Below the pieces are notes generated by a model. That model was not told the origin of the DNA and searched no databases. It worked only from the letters and a program-made list of their open reading frames with translations. This document shows, one piece after another, positions 22,890-34,600 of a stretch of DNA of 64,000 nucleotides. The first letter of the stretch is position 1; every line of letters begins with the position of its first letter. Position numbers and translations under genes: made by a program. Source of the DNA: Lingula anatina (lineage: Eukaryota > Brachiopoda > Lingulata > Lingulida > Lingulidae); NCBI RefSeq assembly GCF_001039355.2, contig NW_019775881.1, positions 116,824-180,823 of the forward strand, written 5' to 3'.

Positions 22890-24595
22890 ATGGCAAGACC
22901 AGCAGAATTAGGCTTTGTAGAAAAGGTCAGTGACTGGAAATTATTAAGCCACTTCTTCCCTAGTAAAGTTGGCGGAAAGCCGGCTTGGTTAAATCTTAAT
23001 CCGATACCAAAACCAGAAGATATTTCTTGTGTAAACTGTAAAAATGTTTGCACATTTTTGTTACAAGTGTACGCTCCGAACTCTTCAAAGAATTCATGTT
23101 TTCACAGAACGCTGTTTGTTTTTGTTTGTCGTAATCCCGATTGCTGCAGAATCAATTCTAATAGTGGCTTTATAGTAATGAGATCTCAGTTGCCTAAAAT
23201 GAACAGTTTCTACAGTGACAAACCCCCAGATGAGGACCATTTTGACGAAAAAGCAGATTATCCACGTGCCAGTAAATACCAAACGTTGTGTTCGGTTTGT
23301 AACTGCTCTGCCTCAAAATTCTGCGCCAGATGCCACAGTCAGGCATACTGTTCAAAGGAGCACCAAGTTGTGGACTGGAAGAATGGACACAAACTCTACT
23401 GTGGAAAAGGTAATTCATGGAAGTGTTGGGAAAAAACATGTCAAATATATAGTAATTACATCTTCGTGTTTTCAGCCACCTTACATGTTTGGACGTGATC
23501 TAGATTCATTGCAAAACTGAATTTGTGTTCATTTGCTAAATAAAAAGAATGTGGTAAATGAAATCTGACCGTCAGGTACGTTAACATTCTTCAGAGAAAA
23601 CTTGAAAGATATATTCTTCAGAATATTGTTTGGAAGTTTAGAATGCTTAATTTAGAATGATTACAGACTTAATGATTTTCTTGATATGATACATCTATAA
23701 GTTAGTTTTATTTCTCAGATATGCCAGAAAAAGAAAAACAGACTGCATCCTCTAAAGTGTGTTTCCCAGAGTTTGAACTGCTCATAGAATCAGAAGAATT
23801 CTCAGACAGTGACAAGGAGGACGAAAAATCTGAAGAGGCAAAATTAGAGGAATACAGACATTATATGGAAAGCAACCAAGAGGCAATGTCTCATTATGAT
23901 AGCAAAAGTGCTGCTAAGGATTTGGAAAAAATGGCAGGACAGGAGAATGAAGATTACAAACAGTTCATTAAGTTCAAGATGAGAATTCAGCAGGAGCCAG
24001 ACCAGGTACTACATTTGACTCTGTGGCACACCAAACACATTTAAACTCAATCCATTGTTAAATTGAGATAGTCGGGTCATGAATATAAAATGTATTCAGC
24101 TGCGTAACCTTAGTTTGATTATGTACCTTAGCTCTGGTAAACAGGAAGTAGGGTGAGATAACATGTATCATCTTAAAAATACTGTACTTTTCTTACACTT
24201 ACATCAATGTCCAGTCAAAGTCCTTCATGTGGCATCACATCCTTACAAATTAACACTTCCCTAATTTTGATTAACTAAGCCCCAACAGTTTGTGATTTGT
24301 CAAGTGTTATTATAGAAACACAATGTTTTGCATCATTGTAATGGCTGATAGGGTAAAGGAAGTCCAGAAAGATTTAGAAGACAGTTGAACATATAATTAA
24401 GACAATATCTTACCTGTAAAATGTCTTATGTAGACTTGCTGAATTACACATCACTGTTTACTGGAAGTCTCAATTTTTCAGGTGCTGCGCTATGATAGAG
24501 GAGGGTCACCTCTTTGGGTGTCAGTTCACAATGTACCAGAACCCAGTGATATCCCTAATTGCAGCTGTGGAAAACCAAGGCAGTTCGAATTTCAG
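22890..24595 (+). CDS. PDCD2: PDCD2 copy 1, lacking the last exon
   Basis: Exons 22890-23409, 23719-24005 and 24482-24595 encode the first 307 residues of a PDCD2 protein. It has the family start (GFVEK...FPSKVGGKPAWLN), the Cys-rich N-terminal half, a MYND zinc finger from Cys134 to Cys171, and the acidic linker leading into the PDCD2 C-terminal domain. The final exon is absent because similarity to the second copy stops inside the last intron. The frame is otherwise intact and differs from copy 2 by only a few residues (for example SDK/SDE, QEN/QES, FIK/FMK). It is most likely an allele of 25689-27723 rather than a pseudogene. As it stands it would give a protein without its C-terminal domain. 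Confidence 0.9.
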
Positions 24596-24748
24596 GTAGG
24601 ATAGGACTTATAATGATACCTTTGGTTTACTAAGAAATCATGCTGTGTATGAAGTACCTTTGATTCAAATTTTTTAATGTGTGGACTTGCATCTAGTTTG
24701 GCTGTCTGTAGAAAAATGTACACTCACTTGAGAAAGCTAGTCAATTTT

Positions 24749-24824
24749 TATGTACAGACACAGATGTGTCTGTACATATAGCCATCATCTGCGTCTGTCG
24801 TCGCCGTCGTCGCCGTCGTCGCTG
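24749..24824. repeat. Hairpin plus CGTCGC microsatellite (transposon-end-like)
   Basis: A near-perfect palindrome (TATGTACAGACACA paired with TGTCTGTACATA around GATG) is followed by the unit AGCCATCATCTGCGTC and a CGTCGC tract up to the N at 24825. The part from GTGTCTGTACATATAGCC onward recurs at 58823. This makes it an interspersed repeat, perhaps a Helitron-like or pearl-type non-autonomous element with a microsatellite core. Confidence 0.6.
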
Positions 24825-24932
24825 NCATATATAACTTATAAGGCAATTCAGCCATCGATGTGGCCTTACAAACTACAGTATTCTTCATATGCACTTTACA
24901 GAAGATGAAGCAGATAAAATTATTTTTACATA

Positions 24933-25192
24933 GTAAGGGACCAATCCCATAGATATTTGGATCGATCTATCTCCCTGGGGAGTCTCACAAAATTGCTGTC
25001 AACTTGATCGGCTTAAAATGTCTGTCACACCTAGTAATTCTTAAAGCTGTAAGGGGGTAATTATCTTTGTCCCCTAGCTGATTCGGTAGGCGTGACAGAC
25101 ATTTAAGCTGGTTAGTTGACAGCAATTTAGTGAGACTCCCCAGGGAGTTAGATCGATCCAGATGGATCGATCTAGGCATGGGAACCCAGTCT
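24933..25192. mobile_element. Foldback (palindromic) element, full-length
   Basis: Complete version of the element at 22149. Left-arm features GGATCGATC, CTCCCTGGGGAGTCTCAC and AATTGCTGTCAAC are mirrored on the right by GTTGACAGCAATT, GTGAGACTCCCCAGGGAG and GATCGATCC. The unpaired loop is about 40 bases near 25050. It lies about 500 bases upstream of the PDCD2 start, so it could touch the promoter. Confidence 0.8.
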
Positions 25193-25240
25193 AAGTGAAA
25201 CAGAAGGCATTTAAGATATACTTTTGCTAGAGACCTTAAA

Positions 25241-25384
25241 GACTGGGTTTCCATACCTAGATCGATCTAACAGGATCAATCCATCTGCAAGAGGTTTCTC
25301 GCTAAATTGCTTTCAGTTTAAGCGCCTTAGACGTCTGGCACGCCTACTGAAGCTGCTAAACGATAATTAATTACCCCCTAGAGG
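25241..25384. mobile_element. Half-copy of the foldback family
   Basis: Counterpart of 22416-22555 in the second haplotype copy. It starts GACTGGGTTTCCATACCTAG and ends ACCCCCTAG, and it is a diverged single arm of the neighbouring full element. Confidence 0.65.
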
Positions 25385-25688
25385 AGGGTCGGACCCCCTT
25401 TCAAAAAATCCTGGATCTGCTCCTGAAAATAGACTTAGTCCAAGAAAAGAACTTGCATGTCGATTATTTTTTTTTTAAATTACTGTCATCTTTGAGAATT
25501 AAACTGTAAAAAATCAAAACGGCTCTTATGATAACACCTTGTTATAGTTACGTGAAAGAAGCTTGCGTGTGCTGAAGGTAGAAGAATATCCCAAGATAAG
25601 CTTGTGCTGTATCGGTGGCTATCACATTTCACACATCGCACGTTGTTTCCGTAAAAAATTAGTGATTTGATCTTTCCAACTCATTTCC

Positions 25689-27723
25689 ATGGCAAGACCA
25701 GCAGAATTAGGCTTTGTAGAAAAGGTCAGTGACTGGAAATTATTAAGCCACTTCTTCCCTAGTAAAGTTGGCGGAAAGCCGGCTTGGTTGAATCTTAATC
25801 CGATACCAAAACCAGAAGATATTTCTTGTGTAAACTGTAAAAATGTTTGCACATTTTTGTTACAAGTGTACGCTCCGAACTCTTCAAAGAATTCATGTTT
25901 TCACAGAACGCTATTTGTTTTTGTTTGTCGTAATCCCGATTGCTGCAGAATCAATTCTAATAGTGGCTTTATAGTAATGAGATCTCAGTTGCCTAAAATG
26001 AACAGTTTCTACAGTGACGAACCCCCAGATGAGGACCATTTTGACGAAAAAGCAGATTATCCACGTGCCAGTAAATACCAAACGTTGTGTTCGGTTTGTA
26101 ACTGCTCTGCCTCAAAATTCTGCGCCAGATGCCACAGTCAGGCATACTGTTCAAAGGAGCACCAAGTTGTGGACTGGAAGAATGGACACAAACTCTACTG
26201 TGGAAAAGGTAAATCATGGAAGTGTTGGGAAAAAAACATGTCAAATATATAGTAATTACATCTTCTTGTTTTCAGCCACCTTACATGTTCGGACGTGATC
26301 TAGATTCATTGCAAAACTGAATATGTGTTCAATTGCTAAATAAAAAGAATGTGGTAAATGAAATCTGACCGTCAGGTACGTTAACATTCTTCAGAGAAAA
26401 CTTGAAAGATATATTCTTCAGAATATTGTTTGGAAGTTTAGAATGCTTAATTTAGAATGATTACAGACTGAATGATTTTCTTGATATGATACATCTATAA
26501 GTTAGTTTTATTTCTCAGATATGCCAGAAAAAGAAAAACAGACTGCATCCTCTAAAGTATGTTTCCCAGAGTTTGAACTGCTCATAGAATCAGAAGAATT
26601 CTCAGACAGTGACAAGGAGGACGAAAAATCTGAAGAGGCAAAATTAGAGGAATACAGACATTATATGGAAAGCAACCAAGAGGCAATGTCTCACTATGAT
26701 AGCAAAAGTGCTGCTAAGGATTTGGAAAAAATGGCAGGACAGGAGAGTGAAGATTACAAACAGTTCATGAAGTTCAAGATGAGAATTCAGCAGGAGCCAG
26801 ACCAGGTACTACATTTGACTCTGTGGCACACCAAACACATTTAAACTCAATCCATTGTTAAATTGAGATAGTCGGGTCATGAATATAAAATGTATTCAAC
26901 TGCGTAACCTTAGTTTGATTATGTACCTTAGCTCTGGTAAACAGGAAGTAGGGTGAGATAACATGTATCATCTTAATAATACTGTACTTTTCTTACACTT
27001 AGATCAATGTCCAGTCAAAGTCCTTCATGTGGCATCACATCCTTACAAATTAACACTTCCCTAATTTTGATTAGCTAAGCCCCAACAGTTTGTGATTTGT
27101 CAAGTGTTATTATAGAAACACAATGTTTTGCATCATTGTAATGGCTGATAGGGTAAAGGAAGTCCAGAAAGATATAGAAGACAGTTGAACATATAAATAA
27201 GACAATATCTTACCTGTAAAATGTCTTATGTAGACTTGCTGAATTACACATCACTGTTTACTGGAAGTCTCAATTTTTCAGGTGCTGCGCTATGATAGAG
27301 GAGGGTCACCTCTTTGGGTGTCAGTTCACAATGTACCAGAACCCAGTGATATCCCTAATTGCAGCTGTGGAAAACCAAGGCAGTTCGAATTTCAGGTAGG
27401 ATAGGACTTACAATGATACCTTTGGTTTATTAAGAAATCATGCTGTGTATGAAGTACCTTTGATTCAAATTTTTTAATGTGTGGACTTGCATCTAGTTTG
27501 GCTGTCTGTAGAAAAATGTACACTCACTTGAGAAAGCTAGTCAACTTTCATTTTCTAGATCCTGCCCCAGTTGCTGAACCACCTTGGAGCAGACACTGTG
27601 GACAGTAGCTTGGATTGGGGAACTCTGGCCGTTTACACATGTTCCGACAGTTGTGACTCTGAACTGGCTTATAAACCCGAATTTCTATGGAAGCAAGACT
27701 TTGTGGAAGATCAAAGCACCTAA
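25689..27723 (+). CDS. PDCD2: PDCD2, complete
   Basis: Programmed cell death protein 2. The family is known to act as a dedicated chaperone of ribosomal protein uS5 (RPS2) in 40S subunit assembly. Exons 25689-26208, 26519-26805, 27282-27395 and 27559-27723 join in phases 1, 0, 0 to give 361 residues. The N-terminal signature (RPAELGFVEK, FPSKVGGKPAW) is followed by paired Cys of the N-terminal half. A MYND zinc finger spans 134-171 (CSVCNC, CARCH, YCSKEHQ, HKLYC). An acidic stretch and the C-terminal domain follow (LRYDRGG, LWVSVHN, IPNCSCGKPRQFEFQ, LDWGTLAVYTCSDSC). ATG 25689 aligns with the family start. The next gene, AQR, converges on it tail to tail, 933 bases apart. Confidence 0.95.
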
Positions 27724-28656
27724 ATTATGTTATCAGCCACTCATATTTAGTTATTTACTGAAACTAAAACTGTGGTCTTATTTTAATCCAAACATTCATT
27801 TGAAGCAAGTCTGCAAACCATATTAGTTGTATGTTGTCAGCAATTCTCTTCGATTTGTTTCTCTTGGGTGGAACAAAAAATAAAAAAGGAGGAAAACCCT
27901 CCTCTTCCCCAAGAATTTCCCCATTCTTGATCCTTTCATGCAAAACCCAGCAGCTTTTTAAAGCCACAAGAAGGAAGAAATCAACCAAAATAAAGGATCC
28001 CGTCCCTGGATTATATAGTTGTGCTGTTTCAAACTCAGAAATACTGAAATGCTCAACTGTAACTTTATCAATGTTGTGACTTGAAAAAGGAGGCATGGAT
28101 GACAGTGGGAACAAGACAAACATTGTTGAAATTGCTGTTTAAGTTCAGGCTAGTTAATATGTTTTAAAACCCTTACTGGTCAAAGATCATAACTACATTG
28201 CAAATTCTAATATTTATTTACAGTAAATATAATTCTGTATTTTTAAAGATTTCTGTTATAGGCCATCATGTGAATAATATGTCAACTGAATATTGACTAA
28301 AATTTCTTTTTATAATTTTTCATTGCTGAGTGATTTCAACAGTGTCAATCTTTTCTTTCTTTTTTTGCTTTACAAAAATTACTCTTAGACTAAAAGAACT
28401 AATTTTCCTTCATAATTGTAAAGTTAGAACAGTTCAAAATCATAAAAGCAAAGAGATAGTAAGCAAACCATGTCACTGATGTAAATGGTTAACCCACCAG
28501 TCTATAGTACAATTGACTACATTTTATTGTCAAAGTTCAAACTCCAATCACTTTCTGTGATGTGATTTATACAAAGGCAATGGTTTTGTCGTTCTCATAT
28601 GACTCCTCCTTTCAGCTACAGGAATAGCAGGTGCTTGTTAAGAAATAACAGGCCAT
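27724..28656. other. Convergent 3' spacer between PDCD2 and AQR
   Basis: Holds both 3' UTRs. AATAAA on the + strand occurs at 27879-27884 and 27989-27994 (PDCD2), and on the - strand at 28523-28528 (AQR, 130 bases past its stop). The open frames here (27764-28123 on -, 27831-28079 on +) overlap each other in these UTRs and match nothing I recognise. Confidence 0.6.
28523..28528 (-). promoter_or_regulatory. Poly(A) signal, AQR
   Basis: TTTATT on the + strand, read as AATAAA on the AQR strand, lying downstream of the stop codon at 28657-28659. Confidence 0.5.
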
Positions 28657-31600
28657 TCACTCTTGTTTTGCACGTTTAGCTTCAACTGGTGTTACTGGCT
28701 CCTCCATCTCTCTTTTTACTCCAACAGGTGTCTCTTCTTGATTGCTGCAATGTAAATGTTGCACTCAAAAGGCTTAAAAGAAATATAGGAAATATACAGT
28801 GTCAGGCTTAGAGAAAAATGAATACACCTGGCAAATTCTGGATGTTGTAAGAAATAGGAGACTGTTGGAGCAAAAACTTATTCACACTGAACGCATGTTT
28901 GGGTAAGTCATTGTGGTGTAAAAATAATGCTCTCTTACATCAATTTCCTTATATGTGCAACCCCCCTTAGCATTTTTCAACCCTTTGAATTTTACAGAAT
29001 TTCACAATGTGCAATATTTTCAGCAAATTACTTTGTTTTTACTTAAAAAACTTAAAAATGTAAGTAAGCTTTCAACTGTTCTAAAGAATGTTTTGCCATA
29101 GACAATTATTTTGACCTTGGAAATTAAATTTTTTTCCAGTTACAAGAGGATTAGTTTTCAAGTAATTGCTGACAAACTTTGATAAATTACCCTTCATCCT
29201 CACTGTCACTATCACTGCCTGCACCTGGGTGCTCTTCCATTACAGTTTTATCTTCTTTAACTGGCTCCACTGGTTTTTGTGATGGGCTTTCTGGAGGAGC
29301 CAAATTTTGCTGCTGCTTTGGTGGTGGTCTTCTAAGCTCTGCGGGTCTTTGGTACATCTGCATTAAAAAATACAAATAATATCAAATAGCAAAAGAAACA
29401 AAAAATTTAATTTAAAAAAGATTAATTATAAAAATGACTAAATCAATAAATTGCTGTAAGGGGTGAATGTACAAAAAAAACTTTATAATGTAGAGAAGTT
29501 ATCAAAGAAAGGACAAAAATGGACCCCCTCTGCAATTTTCTGAACCCAGAAAAATATTTACCCCTCTTTGCTGCATGATCACCTCCACTTTAGTACGGTA
29601 GAATTCATAAACAAAGTTGGCCATGTGAGGCATGTCATCTAACACAACTGGTGGTTCTTGTGGAGGAGCATTGACCTATGAAACAAAAAGATTGGAGAAA
29701 TGAGCTAAAAGTTCTTTTTACTTTTGAAAAGAAACTGGTCATTAAATAAATGCTGCTTTACTAATGTTTTTGCATATTAGTTAGATTACCAATTTTAGGT
29801 GTCTTTTAAGAATTAATTTCCGTATTAACAACTCACTGGTCTAGCAGGTGGATAAACTTCATGTGGTGCAAGATGCAGCTTCACTGGTCTTGCAGTCAAC
29901 TAAAAAAGATTGAAACCATACAATCCACTCTGTCACATACTGAAAAGGTGACACCTATAAAAATTGTGATATGACAACTTTTCTTATTTTACTAATTATT
30001 TTATGAATTAAAATTCATAAAACTGGTCACAAAATTGTGCCAAAAAAACTGAAGAACCTTAAATTCACAGACAAATTTTTGAGTAATTTGATTTTTATTG
30101 TCCACAGATAGGAAATACCAATTGACTTTCCACTAAAGCAAGCTTTAATTAACACACTGTAAATTCACCCTCACCTGATTAAAAGCTGGAGTGAGCTCAA
30201 AGCAATTCTGAAACAGGGACGTCCTAGCAAAGATGTAAAGCCCTAGCCTGGCCCTGGACATGGCTACCACCAGTCGCCTGACATCTCTGTAAGACAACAG
30301 CAGTAATGTTAGAGAAACTGGTGCTAGTAAAAGACATACACAACCTCAATTGGTGTGAAAATGTGGGCTTGGGTGTGCTTATGGAAAGTTAGCTCCAAGG
30401 TTACATGATGAAAAATAAGATTAATCTAATTTTAGAACCAAAGGCCATAAAGATTATGCTTTCAATAATTACTGTAGTACTAAATCACAGACAAACCTGA
30501 AATATCCTACAGCATTAGTCCTAACCAGTGACAACAAGATGTAGTCATTCTGCTGACCCTGATATCTGTCCACTGTGGTCACCTGGGGAGATTAAAAAAA
30601 AACTTCTATTTTACTGACCTGAATGATAAAATAGCTGCGTCTATTTAGTGTTTTTGTTGTCAAAGAGTGGTTTGAATGTCATTCCATTTAACACTATCAA
30701 AATTTGACTGTTGATTTTCAATTTAGTATACATAAGAGAGCCCAGAGTAATGATCCTGAATTACACTAGTTGAATGTCATTGCCAATAAAATGTTTCTAC
30801 CTTGAAAGGTCTCCCAATAAGTGGGTTGTTACCACATCTCTGAGCTATGACGTCTCTGATCAGGTTCTTCTGTCCATTGTATGTGGTTAAAATTGAGATC
30901 TTCTGTGCTGGATAGCCTAGTAGACGCATGTACATGAACACAGCCACAACATATTCAGCCTCAGCCAAATTCTGAAGAGGAAAATGAGAAAATAATTGCA
31001 ATGATTTATGTCTTCTATTACTATACTACATAAAAATAAGTGTGGTGCATTTTGGACTTAAATAACAACTTAACTTGTTTAACATTTGTCCATTTTTTCT
31101 TGGACATATTTCATTTCCTTTGGATGGTACATCTTTTTAACAATCTTTACTTTCCATAAACTAGAGCATAGCCTCACTTCCATATTGGAACTAACCTGAT
31201 AGAAATATGGCGTTGGTTCAGACTCTCCAACTCCATTGAAATCTCCAACATCAATGAGCTGGAAATCAAAGAAAAATCCAGGATTTGCTGTTCTAAACTC
31301 TGGCCATAAGCTGACATGAGACAGGTTGCCCAGTTTTTTGTACCTCCAGTTGTAAAGGTTACAGAGGCTGCAATAAAATAGCATTTTTTTTCAGTGTGAA
31401 ACATTAAAAATTTGTTTCAAATATTTGCATAAAATACACAGATGGAAGGTTTAGTGTATTCCTTTTATTTCTTTACCACCAAAAGAACACATGCAGCCTG
31501 CATTTACCTTCTCCATGTCACAATCAACATTAAATCATAGTTTGATGTTGTCAAACTTTTAAGAGAGCTATCATGAATGTGTAATAACAACATTATAATA

Positions 31601-34600
31601 CCTAGGTCTTGCTCTCCCTTGTGCATCCAAGTCAACAGTGGGCACACCAAGACGCACAAATCTGGTGAACAGCGACTGCTCCATGTTTGAGTATTTTTGG
31701 AATGCCATGTTCTTGATAACTGGAGGCAGCTGATGGTGATCACCTATCATTATCCAGCGCTTTAGACGGTTCAAGTTGTCACGAGGATTCTGAAAAGAAA
31801 GTTGTGTATATTAGATTTATACACATTATTTCAAATTAAATACATAACATCATTCTTCGGTTATATACTGCTTTTACTGTAAATATTCACAAAAATTGTG
31901 TATTTCAATCAATTATACTCCCATCCACACTTTTAAAAATATGGAGTCACCTTATGGAAACTGTATAAGTCTATTACATACCTGTAGCAATAATGGAATA
32001 AATGTCTCAATTTCAAGAATTTGTGCACTTTCCTCCATCAGGATGTTGTCATACTGAAAATACGGATAAAGAAACATAGGAAAGGAATTCTTAAAATCGA
32101 GTCTGTTAAGTTTCACATATGCATTGAAGATGTTTTTCTTAAATGCTGTCTTTCCTTTTTTTTAAACAATCCTGTCTTAATTTTGGTGACATTATCAGTT
32201 CAGCCTCCATATATTACATACCTCAAACCCAAGATCCACCAAATCTCTCCTCTTGAGTGCTGCATGCGTACAAGTCATAGCTATGATCTTGGCCTCCTTA
32301 ACCAGTAGGTACTTGGACCTATCTGAGCCACTCCTGAGAAGTTCAAATGCACGGAATTCCTAAAATAGGAGAGATTGAATATAAAGGTTTTACTGTTGAT
32401 ACTTTACTTTAATCTATGAAATGCAAAACAAATTTCTCAACTTCTGACAAATTCTCTGTTAATGTTAGAAGTCAGAAAGACAATAACCAGAGAGTATATC
32501 TGATTTAAAGCCTAACACAAATCTTTCAGCACCTCATTCAAAATATGTTTTAACAGAATTTTTTCCTTCAAGGCCATCCCTTAAAGCAGCAAACCAATGC
32601 ATCTTTACTGCTGCATACCTCTAACTGTGTAAATATCCTCTTGACATGCCTAAAGCAACCCTCTGCAATATCCAAGTCTTCTGCATAGGACTGCCCCTTG
32701 AACACAGGCTGTGGAGCATTCTCAAAGAATTTGGTGAAGGGAAACAGCTCAGCTATCTTCTCTACTGCTTCTGCCTATTGTTAGAAATAAAAACAATGCT
32801 CTCACATGTTGAACCTATTTTTCTATTTCATTTAGCCCATGGCTGAAAGCTTTTATGCTGCTTCTGACAACTTAAAATGCTACATGTGAATGCAACAAAA
32901 GAGATTTTGAAATAAACTTTTATGAGTGCATGAATTGAGAGGAGTCGCCGAGGCTAGTTTGCTGTCAAAATTTGTTATCATACACAAAACAACAGAATCA
33001 AATAGATGTAGGTTGAAAATGTCATTTTATTGACATTTGCACTTTGATTAATGTTCAAAGTACGAATGAAAAATACTGAGAGTTAGATATAAATCTATGA
33101 ATGACAATCATGCATGTAAACAGTAAATCAACTTTATTGTGAATACAGCATGTAACCTCAAAACTTCTCCATATTTTTCACAACTATCTTAATCCATGAA
33201 ATATCACTATCAGGCAGTAGTCCTTACCTGGCCTGGTTTCACTTTTACCTTGCTCAAAAATTCTTCCCATCTGGCCAAAACCTGGTGATACAAAGAACCA
33301 TTTTGATAAGCATATAATATCCTACAGGATGAGCAATAATGTTCAGAAACAATATGACAAAAACATGAAGGCAGATTATTTATAAATCGAATCAAAATAT
33401 TTTCAGTAATGATTATCCTTTGCAGCATCACATTAATAATGCTGGATAAGCTACATATTTGTAGAATGCTTTTTAATAATATGATGTTCTTCTTCATATT
33501 GGAATGATTTGAAATGATTTTATCTCAATTTCCAGCCTTGTTCATGCTGTACAATGACAGTTCATCCACCATTTCTGACTGGCCTCTATAATGTATACAG
33601 TATCCCATTTGAGTTAGTTTCATGTATACCTGGTATAAGTAAAAGTAACTGGCAGTCTCACAAGTGTAGGCTACATCTCCTGGTACTCCTAAGCTTTCTT
33701 GGAGTCTTCCAACCTCTTCCAGTAGCTCCAAACGCTGGGCGAGCACATAATTCACTCTTCCATATCTGGGCAAGTAGTACATAAATACAATACAGATTAT
33801 ATCTACATTACATATTTGAACAACAAGTACAATAGAGACAACTATGTCTACATAAACTTGCTTATCTGTCAGTCCCATAAAGTATTCTATGATTTTCTGA
33901 TAGCAGACACTAAATAAAAACCAAAACCAAGTTTTCTTTTTTAGGCAAATTATAGCACTGGTTTTATCAAGAATCTTCTCACCAAGAGTTGTCAAAATCT
34001 GCTGTAAATTTTGTGCACAGGCAAATGAAATGAAGTGGTGATTTGTCATCAATATTTCAATAACAAGTTACCTGCTGAAATCTTTCTCTGTCTCCAGTGC
34101 CTCTTCACCATGTCCCATACGCAGCAGATGGCGTTCATCTACATCCAATGCCATAATCTTTTCAAACAGCTGGTTCAATGCCTGGGAACAAAGAAATAAT
34201 TTCATGCAGTGAACATTAAAAAATACTGCCATATACTTTTAAAGACTGGTTCAATGCCAGTAAGCAGGTAATAATTATATCATTTATATTACATCATTAT
34301 AACATTTACATTACATCATTATATCATTTACTGGGGTAGCGCTAACACTCGCCAATTTAGCCATATGCTAAAACTGACAAATTGGCTAAACAAAAAGGGC
34401 TTGATTTGACTAATTTTAGTAAAATTAAAGTCATTTGGATAACAAATTGACAAAAGTGTGGTTATTTGACTAAGCGTAAAAAAAAATTGCTAGCGCTACC
34501 TCAGATTTATATTACATCATTAGAATAAGATTTACACCAGAAATAGCTATCAGCCAGTGCCTAGAATGGCTATTTCTGGGGCATGGTTAATAATACAGCA

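Larger units (their letters stand above)
22041..24748. repeat. Tandem duplication B, copy 1 (probable haplotype copy, 3'-truncated)
   Basis: Colinear with 24839-27544 at about 98% by eye, covering the PDCD2 promoter and its first three exons. Similarity stops at 24748, inside the last PDCD2 intron, where a hairpin plus CGTCGC microsatellite and a single N (24825) begin. The reading is a contig end of one haplotype abutting the other haplotype. Confidence 0.85.
24839..27544. repeat. Tandem duplication B, copy 2 (complete haplotype)
   Basis: Second copy of 22041-24748. It continues without a break into the last PDCD2 exon and the 3' flank. Differences from copy 1 include a 34-base segment of the foldback element (about 25123-25158) missing from copy 1, and a short deletion before the gene. 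Confidence 0.85.

Noticed and set aside
27764-28123. Overlapping open frames on both strands after PDCD2
   Set aside because: They lie in the 3' UTRs of converging genes, contain the poly(A) signals and match no known protein.
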